From the NCBI GenBank assembly GCA_949538735.1, contig CATGLK010000003.1, positions 1 to 64,000 on the forward strand: a stretch of 64,000 bases of DNA. Direction: 5' to 3'. This document shows positions 1 to 7,637 of the stretch, in pieces; the stretch's first letter is position 1; each line of letters begins with the position of its first letter. The notes beneath the pieces are model-generated. The model had not been told where the DNA came from. It did no database searches and saw nothing but the letters and a program-made list of their open reading frames with translations. The position numbers and the translations under genes were made by a program. This DNA is from an uncultured Clostridia bacterium. Its GTDB lineage: Bacteria; Bacillota; Clostridia; TANB77; CAG-508.

Positions 1-49
1 AATGTCAGCGTAAAAATTCCACGCTTTTGTGTCCAAAAACTTGACATAG

Positions 50-253
50 ATTCAAGAGGAGTTAAAAGAACTACAAGATAATATAAGAATAATACTGCAA
101 GAGCTAGAAAACTCTGTAAGCAAAGACAAAATAAGAGAGAAGATAGAGGAATTACAAAAAGAATACAATAAAATACACGCACAACATTATAGAGATTGTG
201 GAATATTAGAAAACAGAATACAAGATAAAATAGAAGTATTAAAAGAATTATAG
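50..253 (+). CDS. Coiled-coil phage protein, 5' end missing or degraded
   Basis: An open frame runs from just after an in-frame TAG (47-49) to a TAG at 251-253 and encodes about 67 residues rich in Glu, Lys, Leu and Ile in heptad-like spacing. I see no ATG, GTG or TTG that could start it, so its 5' part is either outside the window, in another frame, or lost. It ends 11 bases before the next gene, whose ribosome binding site overlaps its stop, so it looks like the tail of the early phage operon. Function unknown. Confidence 0.35.
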   Translation: MQEELKELQDNIRIILQELENSVSKDKIREKIEELQKEYNKIHAQHYRDCGILENRIQDKIEVLKEL

Positions 254-264
254 GAGGTAGAATA

Positions 265-507
265 ATGAAGGTTAAAGAATTAATAGAACACTTACAACAA
301 CACAACCCCGAACAAGACGTTATAATCAGATTTGCGCTAGATAAAGACGACGAAATAGGTTACGTATTAGAAACTTTTGATACAGGATTATATTTTAAAG
401 AAGAATGTGCAATATATGCAGAATATACAGCAACAAAAGAAGACTGCAACTGGATAGGACAAGTTGATTTAAGAGAAGCATATCAAAAGATGAAAGAGGT
501 GGAATAA
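265..507 (+). CDS. Small phage protein, unknown function
   Basis: Encodes 80 residues and starts at an ATG 7 bases after a strong AGGAGG site. The product is acidic, with no signal peptide, membrane segment or motif that I can assign. It begins with an amphipathic helix (KVKELIEHLQQHNPEQDVI), a pattern common in small early phage proteins. It sits in a tight rightward run of small genes (the next starts one base after its stop), so it is probably co-transcribed with the early operon. Confidence 0.7.
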   Translation: MKVKELIEHLQQHNPEQDVIIRFALDKDDEIGYVLETFDTGLYFKEECAIYAEYTATKEDCNWIGQVDLREAYQKMKEVE

Positions 508-508
508 T

Positions 509-736
509 ATGAATTTAAACGACATAAGAACAATGTCAGACAGAGAATTGAATACATTTTTAAAACAAGTACAAAGAAGTGAAAAAAGAGTATGTGAAAA
601 ATGTGGAAAATTTATATTAAACAAAAGAACTATAACAGTAAGAAAAGAACAAACAACAAGAACGTTATGTATGTTATGCGAAAATTGCTATAGCGATATG
701 CTAGATTTTCTAGGAATAGCTGATGTTGAATTTTAA
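509..736 (+). CDS. Small Cys4 zinc-ribbon-like phage protein
   Basis: Encodes 75 residues. Two cysteine pairs, CEKCGK near residue 30 and CMLCENC near residue 54, about 20 residues apart, have the spacing of a treble-clef or zinc-ribbon site, so a structural zinc is likely. The N-terminal half is a charged helix. The start follows the previous gene after one base. Such proteins are frequent in early phage regions and may bind nucleic acid or protein, but nothing fixes the role here. Confidence 0.7.
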   Translation: MNLNDIRTMSDRELNTFLKQVQRSEKRVCEKCGKFILNKRTITVRKEQTTRTLCMLCENCYSDMLDFLGIADVEF

Positions 737-750
737 GGAGGTGAAATAAT

Positions 751-1098
751 ATGCCAGAAGAAGAAGAGGAAGCAATAGAAAGCTTTAGAGTTGAAAACGA
801 TAAAGATATAAGTGAATTTGAAAAATTTAACGAATATACAAAGTTAAAAATAATGAGAAATAAAATGATATTAAATCTAATACAAGAACAACAAGCAGAA
901 TTAGCAGAAAAAGATTTAGAGCTAGAAAAGAAAGACAAGATAATAAGTGAATTAGAAGATATTTTTTACAATTATCAGTTATGCGAGTATGAAATAACGG
1001 ATTGCACATACAGAAAATGTGAATATATAGCAGACGATGAAAAACCACCTTGCAAAAACTGCATAAAACAATATTTTGAAAGAGAGGGAATAGTATGA
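751..1098 (+). CDS. Coiled-coil phage protein with Cys-rich C-terminus
   Basis: Encodes 115 residues behind an AAGGAGGTG site. Residues about 25-70 form a long Glu/Lys-rich coiled coil (QEQQAELAEKDLELEKKDKI). The last 40 residues hold six cysteines (C-x6-C-x4-C, then C-x2-C), suggesting a small metal-binding head on a coiled-coil stalk. Its end overlaps the start of the next gene by four bases (ATGA), indicating translational coupling. Function unknown. Confidence 0.65.
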   Translation: MPEEEEEAIESFRVENDKDISEFEKFNEYTKLKIMRNKMILNLIQEQQAELAEKDLELEKKDKIISELEDIFYNYQLCEYEITDCTYRKCEYIADDEKPPCKNCIKQYFEREGIV

Positions 1099-1328
1099 AT
1101 ATATTAAATGAATTTGTAAAAAGTAAAATGAAAAAGATAGCTCAAAAAGTAAAAGAAGAATTGCCAAACGGATATGGGTTTGTGGTTCTGACTTTTAATT
1201 TTGAGGAAAGAGAAGACGGAGAAATGATGTACGTCTCTAATGCTAATAGACAGGATATAGTTGAAGCTATGAAAGAATGGATAAGCAAGACAGAAAATAA
1301 CTTTGGAAATGATACAGGAAAATACTAA
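1095..1328 (+). CDS. Small phage protein, unknown function
   Basis: Encodes 77 residues and starts inside the previous stop codon (ATGA overlap), so it is translationally coupled to it. A basic N-terminal helix is followed by a beta-rich segment (GYGFVVLTFNFEE) and a C-terminal amphipathic helix. I recognise no family. Its place in the early operon suggests an accessory or takeover function. Confidence 0.6.
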   Translation: MNILNEFVKSKMKKIAQKVKEELPNGYGFVVLTFNFEEREDGEMMYVSNANRQDIVEAMKEWISKTENNFGNDTGKY

Positions 1329-1343
1329 AAACGGAGAAGAAAA

Positions 1344-1745
1344 ATGAAATTATTTAGATTTATGAGTTTGAAAGAATTTGAAAAGTATGCAACTGGACAA
1401 GTATTAATGAATAAAACTGATCACAACAAAGATAACAATCAAAAAACTAATTCAGTAGGATTTTGTTTCTTTAATTATGCTCATTATAAGCCAGAAGAAA
1501 TGCTACATTCCTTGACTGGCATTGTAACTCTTGATGTATGTTGCATATTTGAAACAAAAATAAAAAATGTACATAAATCATATGGAAGATATTCAAGAGC
1601 TAAAAGCAAAGACAGTTTTATAAGAGAAAGTTTCATTGCGACAGAATTTTGTACTACTGAATACTCAAACAAAGACTTTAAATTGCTAGAATATGCTGAA
1701 CCCAATTGGCTTAATTGGGAAAAGTGGGATTGGATAAAACCATAA
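1344..1745 (+). CDS. Early phage protein, unknown function
   Basis: Encodes 133 residues and begins with KLFRFMSLKEFEKY, an opening that I associate loosely with small phage and host proteins carrying an ADP-ribosyltransferase-like or DUF fold; I cannot confirm this. There are no membrane segments. A Trp-rich end (NWLNWEKWDWIKP) is distinctive. The gene is spaced 15 bases from its upstream neighbour and 16 from the regulator downstream, within the same operon. Confidence 0.6.
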   Translation: MKLFRFMSLKEFEKYATGQVLMNKTDHNKDNNQKTNSVGFCFFNYAHYKPEEMLHSLTGIVTLDVCCIFETKIKNVHKSYGRYSRAKSKDSFIRESFIATEFCTTEYSNKDFKLLEYAEPNWLNWEKWDWIKP

Positions 1746-1761
1746 AGGAGATTATGGAAAA

Positions 1762-2106
1762 ATGGAAAAAATAAATAGAGAATCAAAAAAATTTTATGAA
1801 CGTGAATTAAAACAATACTGGGAAAACAAAAAAAGACTATGTAGATTATTAGATAGAGCAGAAAAAGCTGTCTATGACAAAAATACAAGTTCTAGGACCA
1901 TAATTTATTTGCAAGAGAGAATACAAAATATAGAAATTACAATAAAACAACTAAAGCCATTTGAAAAAGAAATATTTGAATTGATTTTTAAAGAACAACT
2001 AGACTGGAAAGAATGCAAATTTAGAAAAAACATAGATAAAAATACATATTATAACATATTTAACAAGGCAATATATCTACTAGCGAAAGAATTTGGAGAA
2101 ATCTGA
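1762..2106 (+). CDS. Sigma-region-4-like / ArpU-RinA-type transcription regulator
   Basis: Encodes 114 residues. The N-terminal 60 residues are helical and charged. The C-terminal part (LKPFEKEIFELIF, then an HTH-like stretch ending NTYYNIFNKAIYLLAKEFG) matches the layout of small phage late-gene activators of the ArpU/RinA group, which carry a sigma-70 region-4-like helix-turn-helix. Its position just before the packaging genes is where late regulators usually sit. The family assignment is by pattern only; the role in switching on late transcription is inferred. Confidence 0.55.
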   Translation: MEKINRESKKFYERELKQYWENKKRLCRLLDRAEKAVYDKNTSSRTIIYLQERIQNIEITIKQLKPFEKEIFELIFKEQLDWKECKFRKNIDKNTYYNIFNKAIYLLAKEFGEI

Positions 2107-2116
2107 AAGGAGAATT

Positions 2117-2293
2117 ATGGAGAAATTTAAAATACCAACTATGCCAAAGACAGAATCTAAAACAATAAGAATACCAATTATATACATAAAAGCAATAGAA
2201 AAAGCAATAAAAGGAACGCAATGTTCGTTTAGTGCTTTTGTTGTAGCAGCAATAAGGAGAGCATTAGAAGAATTAGAAAATCAGGATACATAA
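2117..2293 (+). CDS. Small YlcI/YnfO-like (RHH-type) regulator, copy 1
   Basis: Encodes 58 residues from the ATG at 2117, chosen because AAAGGAG lies at the right distance; an upstream in-frame ATG at 2093 lacks a site. A beta-strand-like segment (KTIRIP) is followed by a helix and the motif KGTQCSFSAFVVAAIRRAL. The same layout with KGTDCTFSAFVVA is found in the protein at 28779-28943, so the prophage carries two paralogues near its two ends. The order strand-helix-helix fits a ribbon-helix-helix DNA-binding fold. Confidence 0.65.
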   Translation: MEKFKIPTMPKTESKTIRIPIIYIKAIEKAIKGTQCSFSAFVVAAIRRALEELENQDT

Positions 2294-2480
2294 TATTTAA
2301 AAATACAATAACATATAAGTAAAACTAGTCCATATTGAACCAAAAACAGGGAAAAAATAGGGAATCACAGCACCTACTTTTGTGATACAATAAAAATGTG
2401 CAGCATAGTTAGGTTGCCAAAATTAAGCCTTCAGCAGGAAATGGGGAAGTAATTCCCCTATATATGAATTAGGAGAAGAG
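2294..2480 (+). promoter_or_regulatory. Non-coding leader with two small hairpins
   Basis: No gene is seen here. ATCACA pairs with TGTGAT around 2365-2388, and an extended -10-like TG-A-TACAAT overlaps its 3' arm, so a promoter is possible. At 2443-2458 GGGGAA-GTAA-TTCCCC forms a 6-bp hairpin closed by a GNRA-type loop, just 12 bases before the ribosome binding site of the next small gene. It may be a terminator remnant or a leader structure; there is no T tract. Confidence 0.35.
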
Positions 2481-2630
2481 ATGAAAAGTATAAAAGAACT
2501 AATAGAAAATTATGTGGAAGAAATATGTCCACAATGCAGTAATAAAGAAAGCAAATTATGCAATATACAAACATACACAGATTATAGTAATAGCCAAATA
2601 TGTTGTAAATGTATATATTTTTCTAAATAA
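2481..2630 (+). CDS. 49-residue Cys-rich phage miniprotein
   Basis: A short open frame of 49 residues starts at an ATG preceded by AGGAGAAG. It holds five or six cysteines arranged as C-P-Q-C, a single Cys, and CC-K-C near the end, a pattern suited to one zinc site. The N-terminus is an amphipathic helix. It stands alone between two non-coding stretches with hairpins. Because it is short the call rests on the ribosome binding site, the cysteine pattern and the absence of any other reading. Confidence 0.55.
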   Translation: MKSIKELIENYVEEICPQCSNKESKLCNIQTYTDYSNSQICCKCIYFSK

Positions 2631-2723
2631 AGTGTTTATAAATAGTGCGTAGGATATACTAATAAAGTTCTCCCAAACTTTAATTTTAGTCCCCTATAGT
2701 GTATCTTACGTAGTGTTTATAAA
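2631..2723 (+). ncRNA. Hairpin flanked by AGTGTTTATAAA direct repeats
   Basis: CGTAGGATATAC (2648-2659) pairs with GTGTATCTTACG (2699-2710) over 12 bp including two G-T pairs that would form in RNA. An inner stem AAAGTT/AACTTT sits at 2664-2681. The element is flanked on both sides by AGTGTTTATAAA (2631-2642 and 2712-2723). A second hairpin followed by the same AGTGTTTATA lies at 3498-3540. The wobble pairs suggest a function at the RNA level, such as processing or translation control. Confidence 0.45.
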
Positions 2724-2759
2724 AACAAAGATTATAATCAAGAATAGGAGAAAAACAAT

Positions 2760-3245
2760 ATGGAATTTAAAAAAGCATATGAAGCATTAAAGCAAGGACA
2801 TAAAATAAAAAGAGAACATTGGAGAGGCTACTGGGTTAAAGAAAACGAAACAATAACAATGCATTGTAAAGACGGTAGTATTATACCATTTTTAGAAACA
2901 GAAGATATATTTGTTGATTTAGATAATATAGTAGCTGATAATTGGATTATTTGCGATAGTATTGATGAAAGTTTACTAAATATTCAAACATTTACTTTTG
3001 GAGAAGCAATATCAAACTTAAAAAGAGGAAAAAGAGTCGCAAGAAAAGGTTGGAATGGAAAAAATCAATATATAGAATTAGCAACAAATATAAGTTACAC
3101 AAATGCAAGTAATGAAACAATAAATGCAGAACACGAAGCAATCGGAAACAAAGCAATAGCATTTGTTGGAACAAGTGGTGTTCAATTAGGGTGGTTAGCA
3201 AGTCAGGCGGATATTCTAGCAGAAGATTGGATATTAAAAGAATAA
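2760..3245 (+). CDS. tad2: Tandem DUF2829 / Tad2-like anti-Thoeris protein
   Basis: Encodes 161 residues made of two copies of the DUF2829 fold: residues about 1-66 (FKKAYEALKQGHKIKREHW ... DNWIIC) and 75-161 (FGEAISNLKRGKRVARKGWNG ... LGWLASQADILAEDWILKE). The second copy keeps the family hallmarks: FGEA, GKRVARKGWNGK and the W-x-AS-x-DhLAEDW end. DUF2829 proteins of phages have been described as Tad2, sponges that bind the cyclic ADP-ribose signal of the Thoeris defence system. The tandem arrangement is unusual; most members I know are single-domain. The anti-defence role is inferred from family membership. It starts 10 bases after AGGAG. Confidence 0.7.
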   Translation: MEFKKAYEALKQGHKIKREHWRGYWVKENETITMHCKDGSIIPFLETEDIFVDLDNIVADNWIICDSIDESLLNIQTFTFGEAISNLKRGKRVARKGWNGKNQYIELATNISYTNASNETINAEHEAIGNKAIAFVGTSGVQLGWLASQADILAEDWILKE

Positions 3246-3369
3246 TTAAGTTATTAACATATACTAGGCATTGTTGATATAAAAAGATAACTCATTTATG
3301 AGAGTCTTCCTTTTCACTGTCTTACAGCTATAAATATACAGAGTTTTCCTAGTGAACTCTAATATATAT
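3246..3369 (+). other. Non-coding stretch before the phage tRNA
   Basis: No gene is seen. A 6-bp hairpin AGAGTT/AACTCT (3340-3360, 9-base loop) lies just upstream of the tRNA and could guide processing or be part of a leader. I looked for a second tRNA here and found no acceptable cloverleaf. Confidence 0.3.
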
Positions 3370-3444
3370 TGCGACTTAGAGAAACGGCAATCTCGTTAGT
3401 TTCATAAGCTAAAGAAGTAGGTTCAACTCCTACAGTCGCACCCA
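3370..3444 (+). tRNA. Phage tRNA with anticodon CAT (Met or lysidine-type Ile2)
   Basis: A complete cloverleaf can be drawn: acceptor TGCGACT/AGTCGCA (7 bp), T8-A9, D stem GAGA/TCTC with AACGGCAA loop containing the conserved GG, anticodon stem TTAGT/GCTAA with loop TTCATAA, a four-base variable loop, T stem GTAGG/CCTAC with loop TTCAACT, and an encoded CCA end. The anticodon is CAT. The first pair is U1-A72, not the C1-A72 mismatch of initiators, so it is an elongator Met or an Ile2 tRNA whose C34 becomes lysidine. The discriminator base would be C, which is unusual for both. Confidence 0.85.
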
Positions 3445-3497
3445 AGCCCCATAACTGGAAGATAGAGAGGGCCCACCCTACTCCATATAGATAGTAT

Positions 3498-3540
3498 GTA
3501 GTGATATGTACAGAACGTATATCATTACATAGTGTTTATA
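3498..3540 (+). ncRNA. Hairpin plus AGTGTTTATA motif before small terminase
   Basis: GTAGTGATATGT (3498-3509) pairs with GTATATCATTAC (3517-3528) across a seven-base loop, with three G-T pairs. It is followed at 3531-3540 by AGTGTTTATA and then the GGAGG site of the terminase gene. The same order of hairpin, TA(C/A)GTAGTGTTTATA-like tail and gene start is seen at 2648-2723, with different stem sequences, which points to selection on structure. Confidence 0.45.
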
Positions 3541-3555
3541 GGAGGCGATATAAAT

Positions 3556-4071
3556 ATGACAGAAGCACAAAAAAGGTTCTGTGATGAATACTTAATAGAT
3601 TTTAATGCAACAAGGGCATATAAAAAAGCATATCCTAATTGTAAAAAAGATGAAACAGCAAGAGCTAATAGTAGTAGATTGCTAACAAAAGCTAACATAA
3701 TTTCCTATATACAAGAAAAGAAAAGCAATTTAAGTAATGAGCTAGAAATAACACAAAAAGATGTTGTAAAACAACTAGCACGAATTGCTTTTGGAGATAT
3801 AAGAAAACTATACAATAATACTGGAGCAATAAAAAACATTCAAGATATAGATGATGATACAGCGGCAATAATAACTGGAATAGAAACAACAGAGGAATTT
3901 GACGGATATGGACAAGATAGAAAACAAATAGGCTATACCAAAAAAATAAAAATGGCTGATAAAACAAAAGCATTAGATCTATTAGGAAAATATTTTGGAA
4001 TGTTTAAAGACAAAGTAGAAATAGAACAAGACAAACCATTTGAAGTAAATATCAATATAAGGAAAAAATAA
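3556..4071 (+). CDS. terS: Terminase small subunit
   Basis: Encodes 171 residues from the ATG at 3556, 10 bases after GGAGG; a GTG at 3532 is in frame but lies inside the repeated AGTGTTTATA motif. The N-terminus (TEAQKRFCDEYLIDFNATRAYKKAYP) is the typical HTH opening of the Terminase_2/XtmA family, followed by the central oligomerisation part and a C-terminal segment that includes MADKTKALDLLGKYFGMF, the usual end of this family. It recognises the packaging start on phage DNA and recruits the large subunit, which begins two bases downstream. Confidence 0.9.
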   Translation: MTEAQKRFCDEYLIDFNATRAYKKAYPNCKKDETARANSSRLLTKANIISYIQEKKSNLSNELEITQKDVVKQLARIAFGDIRKLYNNTGAIKNIQDIDDDTAAIITGIETTEEFDGYGQDRKQIGYTKKIKMADKTKALDLLGKYFGMFKDKVEIEQDKPFEVNINIRKK

Positions 4072-4073
4072 AT

Positions 4074-5447
4074 ATGGATATAGATATAACAGAAAAGCAA
4101 GAACAATTTATAAATTCAACAGCATTTGAAACATTGTTTGGCGGAGCAGCAGGAGGAGGCAAAAGTTATGGACAATTAATAGACTCTATGCTATACGCAT
4201 TACAATATCCTAAAAGCAAACAAATAATATTTCGTAGAACCTTTGCTGACCTAGAAAAATCACTAATAAGAGTAAGTCTTGAACTTTATCCAAAAGAAAT
4301 GGCAAGTTATAATTCCAGTAAACATACCTGGCGATTTAAGAATGGAAGTATTATAGACTTTGGATATATAGATAATGAAAGAGATGTATACCAATATCAG
4401 TCCGCAGAATATGACGTTATCCGCTTTGATGAGCTCACACACTTTACTGAATATATGTACACTTATATGATATCTAGGTGTAGAGGAGCTAACCCATATC
4501 CAAAAGGATTAAAAAGTTCTACTAACCCAGGCGGAGTTGGACACAGTTGGGTAAAAGCAAGATTTATCGATATAGGAGAGCCAAATACAGTACATACATT
4601 CAAAGAAGGAACTAGAATATTCATACCTTCATTAGTTCAAGATAATATGTTTTTATTGGACAACGACCCTGACTATGTAAAACGTTTGGACAATCTTCCA
4701 GAAAAAGAAAGAAAAGCATTAAAATACGGAGACTGGGACATATTTGACGGACAATATTTTACAGAATTCAATAGAAATATACACGTATGCACACCTTTTA
4801 AAATACCAAAAGACTGGAAAGTATATAGAACCAGAGATTACGGATTAGATATGTGTGCAACGTATTGGATAGCAATGGACTGGAAAATGCACATATATGT
4901 CTATAAAGAACTATATGAAAGCAATCTAATAGTATCAGAAGCTGCGAGAAAGATTAACGAAATGACGACAGAAAATATAGTTATAGATTATGCACCACCT
5001 GACCTTTGGAATAGAAACAAAGATACAGGGAAAAGCACATCTGACATATTTGCAGAAAATGGACAGTATCTAACTAAGGCTGACAATAACAGAATAGCTG
5101 GTTGGTTAGCTGTACACGAATGGCTAAAAGTATATGAAGATGAGCAAGGACAACAAACAAGTAGAGTACATATATTTAGTAATTGTGTAAATCTAATTAG
5201 AACATTACCAGCAGTACAAATAGATGACAAAAATCCAAATGACGTAGCAAATGAACCACATGAATTAACTCACGCACCAGACGCATTTAGATATTTTTGC
5301 ACAATGTGGCAAACACCTATGATAAAAAAGATAACATTACCAAAAAGGAATTACACACCAACAGAATTACAAGACTTAGGATACAGAGATACACAAACAC
5401 CAATAAATATAAATGTAGCAAGACCAGTTACAAGAAGGAGAAGATGA
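4074..5447 (+). CDS. terL: Terminase large subunit (packaging ATPase-nuclease)
   Basis: Encodes 457 residues. The Walker A motif GAAGGGKS is at residues 24-31, a Walker B-like VIRFDE lies near residue 117, and a coupling motif STNPGG follows near 150. The C-terminal half carries the RNase H-like nuclease with aspartates in RDYGLD and VIDYAPPD. The order and length fit the Terminase_6 type that fills procapsids through the portal. It follows the small subunit by two bases and overlaps the next gene by four. Confidence 0.95.
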   Translation: MDIDITEKQEQFINSTAFETLFGGAAGGGKSYGQLIDSMLYALQYPKSKQIIFRRTFADLEKSLIRVSLELYPKEMASYNSSKHTWRFKNGSIIDFGYIDNERDVYQYQSAEYDVIRFDELTHFTEYMYTYMISRCRGANPYPKGLKSSTNPGGVGHSWVKARFIDIGEPNTVHTFKEGTRIFIPSLVQDNMFLLDNDPDYVKRLDNLPEKERKALKYGDWDIFDGQYFTEFNRNIHVCTPFKIPKDWKVYRTRDYGLDMCATYWIAMDWKMHIYVYKELYESNLIVSEAARKINEMTTENIVIDYAPPDLWNRNKDTGKSTSDIFAENGQYLTKADNNRIAGWLAVHEWLKVYEDEQGQQTSRVHIFSNCVNLIRTLPAVQIDDKNPNDVANEPHELTHAPDAFRYFCTMWQTPMIKKITLPKRNYTPTELQDLGYRDTQTPININVARPVTRRRR

Positions 5448-5728
5448 AAATGATAGCTTTTTGCATTTTATTATTTGCATATTTAATAGCAATGACAATA
5501 ATTATCTTAGTGTTTTTATACAAACTAGAAACTAAATTAGAAAATGTGAACACTAAGCGAACAGAGTATAAAAGAAAGACACACCCAAGTATTGCTAAAA
5601 GTAATTACAATAGCATATTGGCAGGGAGAAAAAGCATACCTGGATATGACAAATACAAAAATAAGAATGGTTTATATGAGCCTGTAACTCCTAGAAATGG
5701 CATTAGAATAAAGAAAAAGGAGGACTAA
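5444..5728 (+). CDS. Small single-pass membrane protein of the packaging module
   Basis: Encodes 94 residues from an ATG overlapping the stop of the terminase gene (ATGA), preceded by AAGGAGAAG. Residues about 3-27 form one hydrophobic helix (FCILLFAYLIAMTIIILVFLY) and the remainder is basic and polar (long Lys/Asn/Arg-rich tail). Its place between terminase and portal is occupied by unrelated small proteins in other phages. Role unknown; a minor head or membrane-docking function is possible. Confidence 0.6.
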   Translation: MKMIAFCILLFAYLIAMTIIILVFLYKLETKLENVNTKRTEYKRKTHPSIAKSNYNSILAGRKSIPGYDKYKNKNGLYEPVTPRNGIRIKKKED

Positions 5729-5729
5729 A

Positions 5730-7637
5730 ATGGAAGAAAACTCATACGATAAAATGATAAGAGAAAAGACCGAGAAAAGAAAAGCAATTATGAGTGACAA
5801 AGAAATAGAATTAGCTGAACAATATCTAGTTTGGTATAGAAGAGCTTACGAAGATAAACAAAGATTAGGTTTAATGAAGAAGTGGGAAGATACAGAAAAG
5901 TATTGGGAAGGCGAGTTTGAATATGATGACGAAGATGACCCAGCACCAAACACAAACATAACAAATAGTAATGTTGAAGGTAAAACGGCATTACTATGTG
6001 ACCAAAACATAAGTATACAAGTAGATCCAAGAGAGCCAGGCGACAGACCATTTTGCAGTATGGCAAGGACGTTAGCAAACTTTATAAAAGAACGTAATAA
6101 AATGTACAGGAAAATAGAAGTACACGAACGCAGAAGGGAACTAACAGGAACAGGAATATTTAAAGTTGTATGGGATTTTGACAAATTAAAAGGCAAAGGC
6201 TTGCCAGTAATACAACCAATACACCCTAGTAGATTATTTGTAGACCCAGCGATAACAGATGTATATGATTTACAAGAGGCACAATACATAATTGAGGCTA
6301 AGAATAAAAGTATATATAGCGCAACAGTTGAATATGGCGAAGAATTAGCAGATTGTATAATACCAAACTTAGACCCAGTAGGAGATTTAATCCAAGAAAA
6401 TGAAGAAGACCAATATGTGCATTTAATGGTGTGGACAAGATATAAAGAAGGTGACACAAGACTACTAAGACTTGTTGAAATGTCAGGGGACGGAGTAATA
6501 CTAAGAGACACCAAAAAGAAATTAGCAGAATATAAAAAGAAACAAGAAGAAACGGAAGAAATGAAAGGCAAAGAAGAGTTAAAACTATTTCCAAATGAGC
6601 AATTCCCATACTTCTTGACTCCAGATATGCATAGAGAAAATACTATATGGGGAAAAGCAAGTGCTGAACTTATACTACCTGTATCAGACCAAGTAGACGA
6701 GTTAGATGACAGCTTATTGAGAAATGCAAGACTTACAGGAAATCCTATGGGAGTTATATCAAATTCAAGTGGAATTGACCCAAGCAAGGTAACAAATGCA
6801 CCTGGACAGATGATACCAACAAATGATGTTAACGGAATTAAATGGTTACAACCACCAACAATTCCGCAATATATGTTAAATAGGCGTACAGAGCTTATGA
6901 ATAATGATAGACAAGTTGTTACACGTTTCACAGACCAAATGATAGGAAAACAACAATCTGGTGTTGATACAGCAACAGAAAGTTTGGCATTACAAAATAG
7001 TGGCAACAGTATGATAGCTCACAAGAAAGGATTGCTACAAGAAACACTAAGCGAAGTATTTGAATATGCTTTAGAACTAGCATTACTTAATTGGAATACA
7101 ACAATGCTATTTAGAATAACAGGAGAAAACGGAGAAGACGACTTTGAAGAATTTAATCCAAATAAATTAAATAATGTTCCTGTTATGATAGAAGCAGATA
7201 CAGATTATAGAAACGATTACAGACAAAAATGGAAAGAGAGAAACAAGGGCAAGAATATTGAAGAGTTAGACCCAAATGAATATAAATATATGCAAGTAGA
7301 CAGTGAAACCAAAAAGATTGAATACGATCTAACTGTTTCTGTTGGAGCAGGATTACCAAATAATCCAGCATATAGATACAGCTTAGTTAGACAAACATAT
7401 GCAGACAGAGCAATAACAAAACGTGAATATAGAAATTATGTTATTAAGAATACAGGAATGAATATTCCAGAGATACCTGAGAGTGAAGCTGAACAACAAG
7501 AACTAGGAATATTTGACGAAAGTAAAATTAAAGAAATGCGACAGCAACAAGTTATACAAAATCAAAATGCAAACATAGAAGGATTGACCGCTTCTGGCAA
7601 TCCACAACCAAGTTATTTTAAAGGAGGGCTAGTGTGA
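5730..7637 (+). CDS. Portal protein (P22-like)
   Basis: Encodes 635 residues. The length, the acidic/aromatic N-terminus (KWEDTEKYWEGEFEYDDEDDP is spread over residues 50-70) and the core stretch with TGTGIFKVVWDFD, HPSRLFVDP and the QQSGVDTATESLALQNSG region match the portal family of short-tailed P22-like phages. Twelve copies would form the ring through which DNA enters and leaves. The gene starts one base after its neighbour, and its stop overlaps the following start, as expected in a tightly packed head module. Confidence 0.85.
   Translation: MEENSYDKMIREKTEKRKAIMSDKEIELAEQYLVWYRRAYEDKQRLGLMKKWEDTEKYWEGEFEYDDEDDPAPNTNITNSNVEGKTALLCDQNISIQVDPREPGDRPFCSMARTLANFIKERNKMYRKIEVHERRRELTGTGIFKVVWDFDKLKGKGLPVIQPIHPSRLFVDPAITDVYDLQEAQYIIEAKNKSIYSATVEYGEELADCIIPNLDPVGDLIQENEEDQYVHLMVWTRYKEGDTRLLRLVEMSGDGVILRDTKKKLAEYKKKQEETEEMKGKEELKLFPNEQFPYFLTPDMHRENTIWGKASAELILPVSDQVDELDDSLLRNARLTGNPMGVISNSSGIDPSKVTNAPGQMIPTNDVNGIKWLQPPTIPQYMLNRRTELMNNDRQVVTRFTDQMIGKQQSGVDTATESLALQNSGNSMIAHKKGLLQETLSEVFEYALELALLNWNTTMLFRITGENGEDDFEEFNPNKLNNVPVMIEADTDYRNDYRQKWKERNKGKNIEELDPNEYKYMQVDSETKKIEYDLTVSVGAGLPNNPAYRYSLVRQTYADRAITKREYRNYVIKNTGMNIPEIPESEAEQQELGIFDESKIKEMRQQQVIQNQNANIEGLTASGNPQPSYFKGGLV

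Noticed and set aside
3246..3369. A second, degenerate tRNA
   Set aside because: No acceptor or T-arm pairing could be drawn.
3370..3444. Initiator tRNA-fMet
   Set aside because: The acceptor stem is fully paired (U1-A72) and lacks the unpaired first base of bacterial initiators.
5846..7006. Long 386-codon leftward open frame opposite the portal gene
   Set aside because: Shadow of the well-supported portal gene; Ser/Leu/Ile-rich composition, no ribosome binding site.
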